Origin: Pagrus major
Lineage: Eukaryota > Chordata > Actinopteri > Spariformes > Sparidae
Assembly: GCF_040436345.1 (NCBI RefSeq)
Contig: NC_133234.1
Location: forward strand, 9,858,446-9,922,445
Reading direction: 5' to 3'
Length of the DNA: 64,000 nucleotides
Part shown: positions 28,430 through 40,468 of the stretch, one piece after another
Layout: each line of letters opens with the position of its first letter
Numbering within the stretch: position 1 is the stretch's first letter
Notes under the pieces: model-generated
Database searches by the model: none
Seen by the model: the letters and a program-made list of their open reading frames with translations, nothing else
What the model was told of the DNA's origin: nothing
Position numbers and translations under genes: made by a program

Positions 28430-31400
28430 ATGGACCCGAGAGACACAGCCCCGGATTCGTGGGAGCTGGAGGAGGATGCCGAGGCCCCGGCTGCCGCGGC
28501 GGGGCTCCCGACCGCCTTCGCAGCGCTAAACGTCAACGCCAAGCCGTTTGTCCCCAACGTTAACGCTCCGGTGTTTGTACCGAGCTTCCTTCAAGCCAGC
28601 GCCGTGGAAATACCAGCTTCAGACGGTAGGTGAAACCAGACAGCTGGGCTGGAAGTTAGCTTAACTTGCTAGCTTGCTTGCTAGCCCAGCTAAGTTAGCC
28701 TTCCTGACTGCAACTCGCTGCGCTCAGTCCAGCCAGCGCCACAGTTACCGCATTTCCACTAACTAATCAACAAGTCGACCCGAGTGTTAGTCATGTGTTG
28801 TAATGGTGTCATAGTGTATTTATAACGCGGTAACAACCGCAACAAGACGTAAAACGTGACCACCCCTGTCTAATAAATATGTATGAAAGTTTGACATGCT
28901 GTGTTTTCTCTCCTCTAAGGTGCCCCTGATCCAGTGGCCACCATGGAGGTGACAGAAACAGTCGGTATGCACCCACAGAGCACTGCAGGCGCTACATGTT
29001 CAGGTTATTAGATTACTAATCTGGCTGTCAGGCAGGTTGTTACCACATGACAGGTGTGGTTACAGGCTCAGGTGTGCACATTTCCCCCGCAGCCAGATTC
29101 AATATCTCAGGCCAGACCTCATCCAGGCTACCAAATCGTGGATGTTCACTGCTGGGTTTCTGCTCCGAGGTTCACTTACTGAGCCATATTTGGATTGCTG
29201 GCATCGGTTAACCCTTGTGCATGGGCCTACGTATAATATGATGCAACCTCACTTGTCCATGCCTGAAATAGACGGCTGTGATATGTGTCAGGGGATGGAT
29301 GTCCAAGGCCTTGGTCTGCTGTGTGTCAGAGCAATTTGAATGTATCTGATTACTCCAGAAAAATGCAGTCACTTTGTGCTGACTAGTTGGAGTCAGGTTC
29401 ATTCACATTTTTGGGCTTGAACCTGGATGCTGCATGCCTCTCCTCAAATTACAGAGAGCTGTTGGTGGTTTTGTTTTTAATGGAGTGACTGAGCGCTGCA
29501 GCTGTAGGCGGGTGTGTGACAAAGGAAGGCAAAACTACGGACTATATACTCAACTTGGCTCTTCAAATAGCTCTGAAGATTACTGAAAGACAAATTATAA
29601 TTACCACATAATGAGACTGTTGACAAAGTCAAGGCACAAATGGCTCTCGCAAGCAGCAATATCTCACAGGCTGCTTATAAATGACCAGGGTTGAGAGGAA
29701 AATAGGCATTGTACATGACTACTCGGCTGCATAATTTCATAGTTACTGAAATGGGAGGGTTTTTTGTGTGTTGCCATGGGAAGATGCCTCTTCTGCAGGG
29801 CTTGGCAGATTTCATAGTACGCTTATGTTCGGTCAGTTTTTTTGTGTTGACTTGCATTTGTTTGCTTGGCAGAGCATCACATTACTAACAAGTGAACTGG
29901 ACTAATGAACATTGAACCGCAGACCACCCACAGTGAGGCCTTGCAACACTTTTTAGGTGATCTGTGAAGGCAAATGAGTTTTATGAGCATGTGCTATCCT
30001 CAAGGGCTTTATACGACAGGGACGCTCAGAAGTCAGTCATAATGATATCATAGTAAATAGTGCACGTCAGTAATGTTTTTTGTATTCATTTGAATGGCCA
30101 GGATGATTTAAAGCACATAGTTTTTAACAATTTACAACATTTTGAGAAGTTTTGCACTACATCAGATTGCTAACTTGAACACCAGCACACCATAGGTCAG
30201 AGCAGCCACAGCAACTACAGTAAACAACAGCAAGGGGATGAAGAGGCAGGCACATTCCCCAGACTCCCATTTAAAACTGCTCAATTTTGAGCGTTATTGA
30301 AATAGGATAGGAGATTCTTAATTATTTGGGCCTTCTTGTAAATTTAGCATATGTTATATATTAATGTATTTCTTTTTTTGTGTAAAAATGGATGTGTTTG
30401 TTTGCATATAGAGCGTGGGAGTGAGTTTTTTTTCTCCATCAATTGACGTTTTTTGTGCCTTGTTTGCCTTGTTTACACCGACTTCCAGTGTCCATGCTAT
30501 ATATTACACATATTACATAAAGTATGTAGATTAAAGACACAGCTCCAGTAGTAGTTGGGTCACCTGGAAATTAAATACCACTGTCATCTGCAGCAGTTTA
30601 TATTTGTATCTACCAGAAAGGCTAAAAACTAAAGGAAACTAAAGGGCAGCTATTGTGACAGCCAAAGTGTTCATTTCACTCTGACAGATTGGATATTGAA
30701 GTTACGGTTGGTTTTACAGCCAGTTCCCTCGAATCAAGACTATATTACAATAGAGTCTAATGACATAACTACTTCCGTATAATACACAATAATTAGCGAT
30801 AATAACACACAAAAGAAACATGTCTATAATAGAGCACATGGATGATAATGGTGTAGGAGATCCAAATGAATGAGAGGACTTCATTCAGTGCAGTTCTATC
30901 TGTGAAGTTTGAATTGTTTGGGTAAGAGGAGATCTCTGTGCAAATGTTTGTGCAAATGTGGTAAAATGATTTAAGTTTGGACTAAAACTGGCAGAAATGT
31001 AGCAGCTTGAATTCAGTCCAGCTACAGAATCAATCAGGATCCACTCATGGTCAGTCCTCAGGTTTTCATCCAAGTCAAACAGCCTGTCGTATCATTAAAT
31101 AGATCCTCCTCCCTCCAAAACTGTGTCTGTAGCATCCAGACATTACAGAGAAATAACAGGTGGAGTCTTTGGTTCCAGCTCCAGTGGAGAATGGAAGCAC
31201 AGAGGCAGACATGACCACAGAGGAGGAGACGTGGGAGCAGAAGGAGGAGCCGGGGGGAGGCGGAGGAGGCGGAGGACAGGAGGACATGGGTTCAGGAGAA
31301 GTCTGTGAGGAGGGCGCTGCGAGGAAAGAGGATGAGGAGATGATGGAGGAGGAAGAGGAGGAGATGCCCATGCCCAAAGTGGCTCCGGCACTGCCTGATG

Positions 31401-34400
31401 CGCCCAAGAAAGAGCACGTGAATGTGGTCTTCATCGGTCACGTGGGTGCGTCTCAGTTTTGTACGTGTGTTTGTTATTTTATCTCAGTTTATAGGAAGTT
31501 TTACTCATAATGTTTTTGCCTGCTGTGTCTGTCAGATGCTGGTAAATCAACTATTGGAGGACAGATCATGTGAGTAATTCATTTTTCATATCCTGCGTTG
31601 GCTGATCACTATGCTGCAGGGCTGCACAATAGACAAAAGAAGTGAAATATGAAGTACTAACATTTCTCTTGAACATAGTATTGTGCCTTTTTAATTGATC
31701 TTATACTGTGTTCAGTTAGGATTAGAATCTCTAGGCACCTTACAATACAATTAGATTCTGATTCAGATGGCTACAATGCACTTCATAAATGATCATCTGT
31801 TCACCTGAGTGCATCGCGATGAGTCAGAATTTTAACTTTCTATACATGATTTATAATTTCTCACCACGTGACAACTTGCTCCATTAGAACATATAAAATA
31901 AACATTTGAATTTACTGCTATTATCTTTGGCCGTGCTCAGCCATCTTCACCAATACGTACAGCCAGCTCTTAAAAAACTTGCAGGCGATCATAACGTTGA
32001 GAAATTTTGATTTGATTTTGTTTCAAATTTCCGCACTTATTCGCATCAAGACATAATCTTTCAAGAGAGAATCACATTGCATCTAAGAATAGTTTTTTTT
32101 TTTGGCCCCACCTCTGTGTTCAGTCCCAGAAAATTAAATACAAAAAAAATCAGTGTGTATAGCTGGCAGAAAAACATGTACATGCACTGTGTTCCCTCTT
32201 GCACAAAGGTTAGTTTTCAGTTTGAGCTTCAGTTTCACTTTTTCTAAATAAGTATGACATATTTTGCATTTCCATTAGTTTTGTCAAGTTGCCTTTTCTT
32301 TGTGTTCTCCTTGCTAGGTACTTAACTGGAATGGTGGAAAAGCGAACCCTGGAGAAATATGAAAGAGAAGCGAAAGAAAAGAACAGGGAGACATGGTGAG
32401 AATGTTTGTGTTGTACCTAAGATTAAGACTTGTTTTACAGCAAATATTTTGTTCTCCAGCCCCTTCTCCTAGCTTTTCTTTTCCCCCCTTTATTTTCTTG
32501 TGTCTAAAAATAGCATGCCTATAATTTGCATGTTAGCAGCTAATCACATTTTACAAAGCTTTTGATTGCAAGAGACTCGTTTGCCACACGTGCAGTAATT
32601 TTAAGTGCTCACAACACAGTTGTGTGAAGGATAAATTAATAGATAAACATGTGTTTTGCAGGTACTTGTCGTGGGCTCTGGACACAAACCAGGAGGAGAG
32701 GGACAAGGGGAAGACAGTGGAGGTCGGGAGAGCTTACTTCGAGACTGAGAAAAAACATTTCACCATCCTGGATGCGCCCGGACACAAGAGCTTCGTCCCC
32801 AACATGATTGGTGGAGCGTCACAAGCCGACCTTGCAGTCCTGGTGAGATAGACACACAGAGATTAAATCCTGTATATTTCTTATAAATAAGTTCAAAGAA
32901 TTTATTAAAAGCAGACAGCTATTTTAAGCTAAGTATTTGTCACTAACTGGTGTAATTATTTCCGCCTCACTTTATTGGTTTGTATCAGGTTATTTCAGCG
33001 AGGAAGGGGGAGTTTGAGACCGGCTTTGAGAAGGGCGGACAGACTCGGGAGCACGCCATGCTGGCTAAAACAGCAGGAGTCAAACATCTCATCGTCCTGG
33101 TCAACAAGATGGATGACCCCACTGTCAACTGGAGCCTCGAGCGGTGAGCAGGGAGATGACGTGTTTATGTTGGCTTTAATGCTGTGTCATCAATATTTCT
33201 TTACTTTTTTCTTGTGTTAAATTGTCATTAAGGAAGATGTGGCAGATTGGTGCCAAACATTGTCTATCAGTGACTATATCACTGTTGTTGGCCTTCATAT
33301 GTTCACAACACATGTGACAGTCCATGATGTTATAGAATTCATATGCAAGCAAATCATCTTTTCATCACTGCAGATATGAAGAGTGTAAGGAGAAGCTGGT
33401 GCCCTTTCTAAAGAAGGTGGGCTTCAACCCCAAGAAGGACATCCACTTTATGCCTTGCTCTGGACTCACAGGTGCCAACCTCAAGGACCCCGTAACTGAG
33501 TGCCCCTGGTACACGTAAGTGGACGCTGTGAATGGGTTTCTATGGTCGTATGGTAGGAAGTACTGACAGGCTGTCCACAGGACGAATTTTAGATGCTGTA
33601 ACTGGATGTGCAGTCATCCTCTTCAGCCTTTATTCACCAGTGGTTAAACACAGCTACACACACACAACTTAACTGAAGTGGTCATAGAAAATTCTCATGT
33701 CCCTGTATGAATCGATTTTTCAGTACATTCAGGATATTTGGTTTCTGCTCCTTTATTATTAAACATTAATTGTATTATTAGTTTATGTATGAATAAACAG
33801 GCCAGCATAAGAAGTACAAGAAAAAGAAAACTTCTAACAACGGATAATTGAAACATTAAAACACTAAAGATAAAATGTAAATTAAAATTAAGTTAAGTGC
33901 AACGTCAAGAAGAAAGTAATGATCAGTATCACTGTTATTGTAGTGGCTATCTTTAGTCCTTATTAATTTCATCTTTGTCTTAAGTTTTGTCTTACTATAA
34001 ACACATAATATGGACGACATGAGACTGCTTTAGGCATTGAGTCGGCTTGGCATTGCCAACGACAACGACGGTAAAACAACTGCATTGCTTCGCTGTCCAC
34101 TAGTTAATTCACACAAGGTTTACTGGCACAGGTTTGCTAATATATCCCAGACTTGTGCCTTTTTGTGCCCATTAGTGACACTGAACACAATGTCATTTAA
34201 CAGTAGTGACCCTCTTGGCATCTACCTTTTCATAATGGAACATTTTGTTTTTCCTGAAAGGTTGCAGCTTTACACTATAGAAAGTAGTGCTTATTCTTTG
34301 TGTCAAATAAGTCCACTCAAAAATACCACATGCCTTATTTCTCCATCCCCATCTGACGCAGGCCTTCTTTTTTGACCTTGCCTTGAGTATAGAAAGACCA

Positions 34401-37400
34401 GCACATTTTAAATCTAAATATTCATGAAAGACCTTTTAGTGACCAAGGAGTGGGAGGTAAGGCTTGGCGACATTCATTAATGACAAATTCATACACGTGT
34501 CCTAACAGCAAGCAAGCGAGCATCTAGCACATTGCATTGGACACTCGCTGTCCACACTGAATCTGTTAGATATGCAATTCTGTTAGGCCATGTAAACAAA
34601 CCACTTACCTATCAGATGTGTGCTGGAGATTAGACTGGAAACGTAACCACTCTAGTAAAAGCTCATCTCCCTGCATTTGTACTTTTTAAACAGTAAACTA
34701 CCAGCTCTCTTGTCAACCTCCCTTTAGGTTTTTGTTGTAGAATGAGACAGTATTGTATAGATAACTCTTCATTTCAACTTCATGCGTCAACCCGTCCTTG
34801 TCCACACAGCACTTTCAACACGTGCAACAGGAATGAATAGCAAAAGGGCATCTAAGCAGCCATCCAGTAATCCAAAAATTCAGGTCAAAACAGTGTGCTG
34901 TGCTCGCAGCCAGTTTGGACATTCTGTTAGAAAACTAGAAACTTGGGTTCATAAATAAGATTGTCATTTTTTTATAGACTCTAAATACTTCTCTGGTGAG
35001 CACAGCTTAGAAGTGTTACAGAAAAGGATAGAGCAGATTTGTTCACTCCGTCTTCTACGCTGGTATTTTTCTTTTTATTTGCGAGGCTTTGTTTTGAGTC
35101 TTCATTTTTCCGTTGTAGTTAGATCAGAAGTTCAAAAAAATCAGGCAGACTTCACTTGAAGTAAGAGTCAAAGGCTGTCTCATCCATGGCAGGCAGGTGG
35201 AATTTTTATAACTATGGTGATGGACAGTTTTCCCTTTTTGTTCTCTGCCAGGGGTTTGCCATTTATTGCCCATCTGGACAGTTTGCCAAACTTCACCAGA
35301 TCCAGCGATGGACCAGTCAGACTACCGATCGTCGACAAGTACAAGGTGAGCAGCTGGAAGCCATTAATTCTCTTTCCAAAGAGAAAAACTGAAATCTACG
35401 GCAGCTCGTCTTCTTCACTGCACTATCCTCAGTGGATGAGTGGGCGTCAGATTTTTTTTTTGTTTTTTATTCACGTTGCCATTTTTTGTTTTTTTACTCC
35501 TTCTCCAGTTTGTCATTCTCCTTCCTCTCATGTGATTTTCCAAGAGCACAGCAGCGTGCTTACACACACACCACAGCCTCTGACAGGCATTCCTCCTTAG
35601 GATAATTCAGCTTCTTGGCACTGGCCTCAGTTTAGATGTTGGAGGCAGTTCAACACATAAGTGTTGGTGGAATGGAGTTATTTTGGAGCTCTCTCTGTTG
35701 TCTCTACATTAATCATTGGCTCTTCTCTTTCTTCACTTGTCATCCTTTCTCTTTATCCTCTTGTCTTTAAGTTGTTAAAATACTCCTCTCTGGCTGTGAT
35801 TGCATAAGAGCCTTATATAGTGGTTATATGATTAAGTAGTCCCAACTGGTCTTCTCCTGATGTAAGGGGATTATGGTTCAGTCAGCGGGGTGCTGCATAC
35901 CAATGGCCCAGGCAAGACTTCCATACAGCAGGATTGCTGCAGAGACAAACATCTGTAGATTAAACAATTATTATTTTGTTTTGATTATATATTTTGGTTA
36001 ATAACACTTCACTTCCTTTGATGAGAGTTACACATGAAGATTTATAACCTTCACATAAAGTGTGTATCACTATATGAGGCCACGTCCAGCAGCTTGTTAG
36101 CTTAGCTCAGACTGTAAAAAGACTGGAAACAGAGGTTAGTTGTTTCCCCTGTTCTAGTCTTTATGCTCAGCTTTCTTACTGCTGATGGTAGCCTCATATT
36201 TACCATTCGCACTGAAGCCCTATTCGCACAGGACTAGTATAACCTTGCGACCACTAGTTATTTGGCAGAGGACGTCTGTGATCTTAATCTGCCAATTTGT
36301 AAAGTAAAATTTCCACCACAAATTACAGACCATATTTCACCAAACACAGAGGTCAGGTGATAATATTAGTCCCGTGAGAATCGGCATCTCCATGATTTTT
36401 GACTTGTATTGCTGTCAGAGAACTGAACAAGAATGAAATTTGATAGTGGCTCATATCACGTAGAACAGCAGGCAACAGCTGTGACTATATCGACGTTTAA
36501 AATGAGTGACAGGAAAGGTTAGGAACAATGAAAGGTTGTCATATTCAAGTACAGCCACAAAACATCTGTTACTTGATCTAAATGAGCTGCTACTGTGTAT
36601 TTATTCTGTAACAAATGCAAAAAGTGAGCAAAACAACTCTACACTATATATAAAAAAATGTGGCTATTTAAGAACAGATGCTCCGCTTCTGAAAGTTGAT
36701 GTTATGCAAAGCCTTGACATCATATCCAGGGAATAATGTCAGTAAATTCTCGTAAAATACAGACTTCATTGATCCCATGTGGATGCGCCTCACGACACTT
36801 TGATTTAGAGGGGTAATATCTAAATCCCACGAGGTCCCCTGGTAATACCAGTCCTGTGCGAATAGAGCTTGAGAGTGGCATAAATCTTCTCATCCAAGTC
36901 TTGTCAAGGAAGCGAATAGAATGATGGACTAGTCCACTAAAGTGTGCAAGGAAAAGCCTGTACATGTAAGGCAGTTAAATGGAGCACAGATGAGTTTAGA
37001 AGACACAAGTAGTTTACATTAGGCAGTAGTTGTTATAGAGATGTAGGCCGTTGGTATATCATTAGCATTATAAAAATTGCAACTTTTCATGAGCAGTTTT
37101 CAGCTTCACCAGAATTGATTCCTTATGCATCACAATGAGTTTTAAATAATCTCTATAATAATAATAATCCATGCATCTCCAAATTTGGAGATGCATGGCT
37201 TTCAGTGGACGTGACAATTTATTCTATTTTTCAAAATGCACTATGTTTCCACCTTGATGTTATATGTGTTATAATATTCCACACTCATAAAACAGGACGC
37301 CTACTCCTTCTTCACCCTGTTTTGTGACTCAGGTCACAAAACATTTGAATTCAATGATTCTTGTCCTCGTTTCAGCTGTCGTAACTTTGTGATTATTTTT

Positions 37401-39120
37401 TTTTATTAGCCAATTAATCGTTTACTCTATGTAAGTAATGGCTAATAATGCATAAAAGGTTTACTGCTAATACTAAAATGCTGAACCTTTTGATGTGTGT
37501 GTGTCTGTTTGTGTGTGTGCTCGCAGGACATGGGCACAGTTATCCTTGGAAAGCTGGAGTCTGGATGCATCAGCAAAGCCCAGCAGCTGGTCATGATGCC
37601 AAACAGGGTGAGAGCTCCTCTGTGTGACTTTGCTCCTTCTCTCAAGGGACCAATAAACCTTCTCCTTGAAATAACTTCAAGGCCTCATTCCTGTAGTAAA
37701 TGTACTGCAGCCTAGTTGGAACGAAGATCCTGTAACCAAAATGACTTAGTTTCAGTTCTGACACCTGCCATGTACTGTTTCAGTACAGCAATAATGTCTT
37801 TATTTAAAGCATTTAATTAAGGTATGAATGAATTGGTGTGTGTTGCAGCACACAGTGGAGGTATTGAGCCTGCTGAGTGACGATGTGGAGACAGATGATG
37901 CAAGCCCCGGGGAGAATCTGAAGCTGAGGCTGAAGGGTATTGAGGAGGAAGAAATCCTCCCTGGTTTTATCCTCTGTAGCCCTGACAATCTCTGCCACTC
38001 CGGACGCACCTTTGACGCACAGGTAATAACAAGATATGAAGTCACTGCCTGCAAGTATTGGTGTTCTCTAGCGCTACAGTGATTAGTGGACCGGTTGATT
38101 AGTTGTTAACTGTTGAATTAATTAATTTTTAAGAAAATAAATCGTCAAAATTCTTGGATTCCAGCTTCTTAAAGTTTAATATTTTCTGGTTTCTTTACTG
38201 TAAACCGAATATCTGTAGGTTGTGGACAAAACAAGACACTTGAGGACGTCATCTTGGGCTTCGGGAATCATTAACAACAGATTTCACCTTTTTCTGACAT
38301 TCTAGACAAAGCAACTTGTCGATTAATAGAGAATAATTATCAACAGAGTAAATGACAATAAGAATAATCGTTATTTAGGAGTCAATAATTCTGGTACGAA
38401 TTCAAATCAAGTCAGGTTCAGGCTGCTACAGGCTTAATCAGCTCTCATTTATTACATGTGACGCCACACTCTCCTGTATTCTATCTACAGAATAATCAAT
38501 GAACTAATATATGTGTTCTTATATCCTCCTCAAAAGGCTCTCTCTTCTTATATTTCAGATCGTCATCATTGAGCACAAATCAATCATTTGTCCTGGTTAC
38601 AATGCAGTCCTTCACATCCACACCTGCATTGAAGAGGTGCAAATCACAGTAAGTTACCGCTCTGCTTTTCAAGCAGCCAGTATCAGTTTTTGAGTTCCAC
38701 CTGGCCTCAGTTGTTAAACTCTTTACATCCTGACTGTAGGCCTTAATCTGTCTGGTGGATAAGAAGACGGGGGAGAAGAGCAAAACCCGACCACGCTTTG
38801 TGAAGCAGGACCAGGTGTGTATCGCCAGGCTTCGGGCAGCCGGAGTCATCTGCTTAGAGACCTTCAAAGACTTCCCTCAGATGGGACGATTCACACTGAG
38901 AGACGAAGGTAAGGACACTGTGTATTCGCAAGAGAGTTTGAGTATGTTTAGCTAATAGATTTTGTACACAGATGACAGCAGAGATGATATATTGGGATTG
39001 TATTTGCTTTAATGAATGCCTGGCTTATTTTCTTGTATTTTTTTGACTTTGTACGCTCCTCTCCCAGGCAAAACTATCGCCATCGGCAAAGTGCTGAAGC
39101 TGGTGCCAGAAAAGGACTAA
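28430..39120 (+). CDS. gspt1: Eukaryotic release factor 3 (eRF3, GTPase)
   Basis: GTPase that works with eRF1 in translation termination and, through PABP, links termination to mRNA decay. Exons: 28430-28625, 28920-28964, 31179-31445, 31536-31569, 32318-32395, 32662-32842, 32989-33143, 33374-33514, 35252-35345, 37527-37607, 37849-38022, 38559-38648, 38740-38908 and 39068-39120. The total is 1758 nt, 585 residues. Overlapping PAM2 motifs span about residues 33-53. An acidic linker precedes the G domain: G1 GHVDAGKST (167-175), G3 DAPGH (244-248), G4 NKMD (306-309). The beta-barrel domains follow to the C-terminal [10 protein letters not shown]. The exon 3 acceptor at 31178/31179 was chosen because earlier AGs give an in-frame stop or the wrong frame. 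It could be gspt1 or the fish paralogue gspt1l; sequence alone does not decide. Poly(A) signals at 39264 and 39777. Confidence 0.95.
28965..31178 (+). other. gspt1 intron 2 (2.2 kb)
   Basis: No exon, RNA gene or clear mobile element was recognised in this intron. The other long gspt1 introns, 33515-35251 and 35346-37526, are likewise without genes, except for the TIR element and the palindrome listed in the latter. Confidence 0.5.
36215..36870. mobile_element. Non-autonomous DNA element with ~30-bp terminal inverted repeats
   Basis: The left end reads AAGCCCTATTCGCACAGGAC and continues TAGTATAACC. The right end is the inverse, giving AAGCTCTATTCGCACAGGAC then TGGTATTACC, so about 27 of 30 bases match. 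The interior (about 600 bp) holds no transposase. It is inserted in gspt1 intron 9. A target-site duplication is not obvious, so the superfamily is left open (PIF/Harbinger-like MITE is a guess). Confidence 0.75.
37169..37198. repeat. Perfect 30-bp palindrome
   Basis: Two 15-nt arms, CCATGCATCTCCAAA and its exact inverse, abut with no spacer in gspt1 intron 9, about 330 bp before exon 10. It follows an ATA/ATT-rich stretch. Confidence 0.95.
38070..38395. repeat. Dispersed MITE-like repeat in gspt1 intron 11
   Basis: The segment starts about 'gcgctacagtgattagtgga', runs through 'gttgattagttgtt' and 'aaaataaatcgtcaaaa', and ends with 'aataagaataatcgttatt'. It belongs to the same family as the repeats at 2105-2398 and 12565-12800. 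Confidence 0.5.
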
Positions 39121-39841
39121 ATGCAACAGTGGCAGCATGCATGGAGTTCTTCCACTTGTTACCAGAGGAGAAACGCTGCTAGAGCCGACCCCAACAGCTG
39201 CTCTCTCTTTAAACACAACTATGCTGAAGAGGAGAACAACGACAACAAGGAGCGAAGAAAGAGAATAAAATGAAATGCATCAAATGAAGAAAACAAGACT
39301 GAATCAGTTTTAATGATGAACAATACGAAATGAGAGACCAAGTCCAGTGTGTCAGCTTTCTCATATTGAGAGCTCAGCTATGCCACTAATGTAGCTACAT
39401 GTGCCCCTTCTGTACTCCCCTGGATAACCAAGCCGCCGGCTGGCCACACCATTTGTTTTTAGAATGGAGATGGATGCAGTGTTACTGAGATTGGGGAAGA
39501 AAAACTAAAACCATGGAAAGATTTCATATCCTGTAAAAGGCCGGAGTTAGGCTGTAATTATAATCTGCAAAGTACATCTCCCTTTTAAAGAGTGGGATTA
39601 AGAATCCGACGGACATTTTATTTGGTTTTAAGGATTGCTGTACCAAAATTTTTAGTTTGGTCTCTCTCCACATGAGATGGTTTAATTGGATAGAGGTCAC
39701 ATACTACTCTGATGAACCATGGATAAACACACTCACAGACAGACACACAAACAGCTGTTACATAATCTAAACTGAAAATAAATGATCAAGCTGCAACAGA
39801 AAGTCGTGTTTGTTTTTCTTTTAAGAAGTATTCCCATTTGG

Positions 39842-40225
39842 CAGTGATGGAACATAAATAAAGTACATCTACTCAAGCATTGTATTGTCTATATATATAA
39901 ATTACTGTACTTTTTACTCTACTACATGTATTTGGTAAGTGTAGTTGGTAGTTACTTTGCAGATATGCTGCGTCAGAGCCAAAGTAGCAGATATTTTGAT
40001 TATTTAATTAATTATATACGCAAAAACACTGATTCCATAGTATAAAATATTTACATACATACATGTAGATATATGTAGAAATTGCTTTTACTTATACTAT
40101 TGATACTTAAGTACAGTCATTTCCAGGAAATTACTTTTGATACTAATGTAAATTTGATATCAGATACTTTTAGGAGTAATATTTTAACATGATATATTTT
40201 ACTTAAGTATTTTTTACTCTTTTGG
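39842..40225. repeat. Dispersed teleost repeat between gspt1 and rsl1d1
   Basis: Sequence rich in 'gtactttttactctactac', 'ttactttgcag' and 'tacttaagta' motifs begins with 'gcagtgatggaa'. It resembles the copies at 43890-44145 and 1955-2580. It fills most of the intergenic gap after the gspt1 3' UTR (39121 to about 39800). Confidence 0.6.
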
Positions 40226-40408
40226 GATACCCTACATGTGTGATTTACTTCATAATATTACAAAGTTTTAATTTACAATGCCGATACTTTCATATTAAAA
40301 CTCATATATCTGTATCTGTCAGGTTGGTGGTCAGGAGGCAACCCTTCTCCTGTGAGTCTCCTGTGAGTGTTCAGGGAAGTCGTACAAATAAAGTTTTTGT
40401 GGTTCTAT

Positions 40409-40468
40409 GTGACGTAGTGTGTACCAGCTGCGCATGCGTGTCTTAGAGTCACACGTGAAGCAGACAGC
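40409..40468 (+). promoter_or_regulatory. rsl1d1: rsl1d1 core promoter with NRF1 site
   Basis: TGCGCATGCG (40429-40438) is a near-perfect NRF1 motif about 30 bp before the ATG, with a TGACGTA half-CRE at about 40410-40416. NRF1 commonly drives housekeeping and ribosome-biogenesis genes. Confidence 0.6.

Larger units (their letters stand above)
20525..28790 (+). repeat. Two-copy tandem duplication covering dmc1 and gspt1 exon 1, partly deleted
   Basis: Four anchor segments recur in the same order. Upstream of dmc1: 20525-20585 matches about 27028-27085. dmc1 exon 1: 21380-21460 matches 27352-27430. dmc1 3' end and poly(A) region: about 25050-25150 matches about 27985-28105. gspt1 promoter, exon 1 and start of intron 1: 25285-26250 matches about 28177-28790. 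The offsets are about 5.97 kb for the first exon and 2.93 kb for gspt1 exon 1, so about 3 kb holding dmc1 exons 2-13 is missing from copy 2. Divergence looks substantial (about 20-25 percent in neutral parts by eye), so the event is not recent. Confidence 0.8.

Noticed and set aside
31133-31160. Earlier acceptor sites for gspt1 exon 3
   Set aside because: AG sites here give an in-frame TAA or shift the frame. The acceptor at 31178/31179 restores the phase and the conserved VENG sequence.
31123-31434. Gly/Arg-rich and Ser/Pro-rich frames on both strands
   Set aside because: They are alternative frames of the acidic linker exon of gspt1 (31179-31445).
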